A stretch of DNA of 33,012 nucleotides from positions 1 to 33,012 of the forward strand of contig RIBJ01000048.1 of assembly GCA_003762715.1 (NCBI GenBank), given 5' to 3'. Each line of letters opens with the position of its first letter. Position 1 is the first letter of the stretch. The stretch comes from Muribaculaceae bacterium Isolate-104 (HZI). GTDB lineage: Bacteria > Bacteroidota > Bacteroidia > Bacteroidales > Muribaculaceae. A program made the translations under genes and the position numbers. Positions 32,985-33,012 of this stretch are shown here, in pieces. The notes below the pieces were generated by a model that saw nothing but the letters and a program-made list of their open reading frames with translations, was not told where the DNA came from and searched no databases.

Positions 32985-33012
32985 CCAGACCAACGTGGAA
33001 TGGCATATGCAT

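Overview
The window looks like an accessory region of a Bacteroidales genome, plausibly the Muribaculaceae/Bacteroidaceae group. The evidence is direct: promoters fit the Bacteroidetes consensus (TTG or TTTG, 19-20 bases, then TAnnTTTG), Shine-Dalgarno sites are absent, and typical Bacteroidales families are present (DUF3872-like tail, conjugative-element lysozyme, PcfJ/PcfK, DKNYY and META lipoproteins, subclass A2-like beta-lactamase). I infer that most of the window is cargo inside an integrative and conjugative element (ICE). ICE-type genes sit at the left edge (frameshifted TraQ/DUF3872-like tail and lysozyme, 1-753) and again at 26.3-28.3 kb (PcfJ, PcfK and a small membrane protein). A tRNA/tmRNA-3'-end-like sequence and an array of inverted 9-mers lie near the right edge.

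Layout. (1) 0.8-10.2 kb: a complete Type I restriction-modification operon on the minus strand, in the order XRE regulator, hsdR, hsdM, GIY-YIG/DUF4357 protein, hsdS. The expressed hsdS belongs to a shufflon: a tyrosine recombinase gene and two silent hsdS segments lie beyond it, joined by three pairs of long inverted repeats. Two first-half and three second-half target recognition domains are visible, so up to six specificities are possible. (2) 10.3-20.1 kb: a tightly packed minus-strand run: TetR regulator, ExoIII-like protein lacking catalytic residues, RecD2 helicase, lipoprotein beta-lactamase with an extra N-terminal domain, Ig-like lipoprotein, rhodanese, DKNYY repeat protein, PH-domain membrane protein, META lipoprotein, small membrane protein, YjbR, Tag glycosylase and a DUF2807 protein. 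Upstream of it lie HU, a conserved protein, a newly called 49-residue acidic protein and a radical SAM gene. (3) 22.0-26.2 kb: a plus-strand run: HxlR, DJ-1/PfpI, DUF169, TIGR04076, GNAT, a truncated tautomerase remnant, AraC and a CAT-like acyltransferase. (4) 26.3-28.3 kb: PcfJ, PcfK and membrane protein on the minus strand. (5) 28.3-29.0 kb: a gene-free stretch with extensive potential secondary structure, including a 20-bp long-range stem. (6) 29.0-32.3 kb: two defence/toxin-antitoxin-like units, an XRE-ImmA/IrrE plus PIN pair, and a single-gene unit with an AbiEi-like winged-helix N-terminus fused to a Fic domain and three exactly phased repeats in its leader. (7) 32.3-33.0 kb: a probable small-RNA transcription unit with its own promoter and terminator, an att-like site, a palindromic array of TAGGCACTA sites, and a promoter pointing out of the window.

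Functionally the cargo combines DNA defence with switchable specificity (Type I system), DNA repair and nucleoid proteins (RecD2, Tag, HU), drug and redox stress genes (beta-lactamase, CAT-like, DJ-1, HxlR) and addiction modules (PIN, Fic). The best candidates for something not well described are the structured locus at 28.64-28.96 kb, the AbiEi-Fic unit with its 24-bp-phased repeats, the small-RNA unit at the right edge, and the ExoIII-like protein that has lost its active site.
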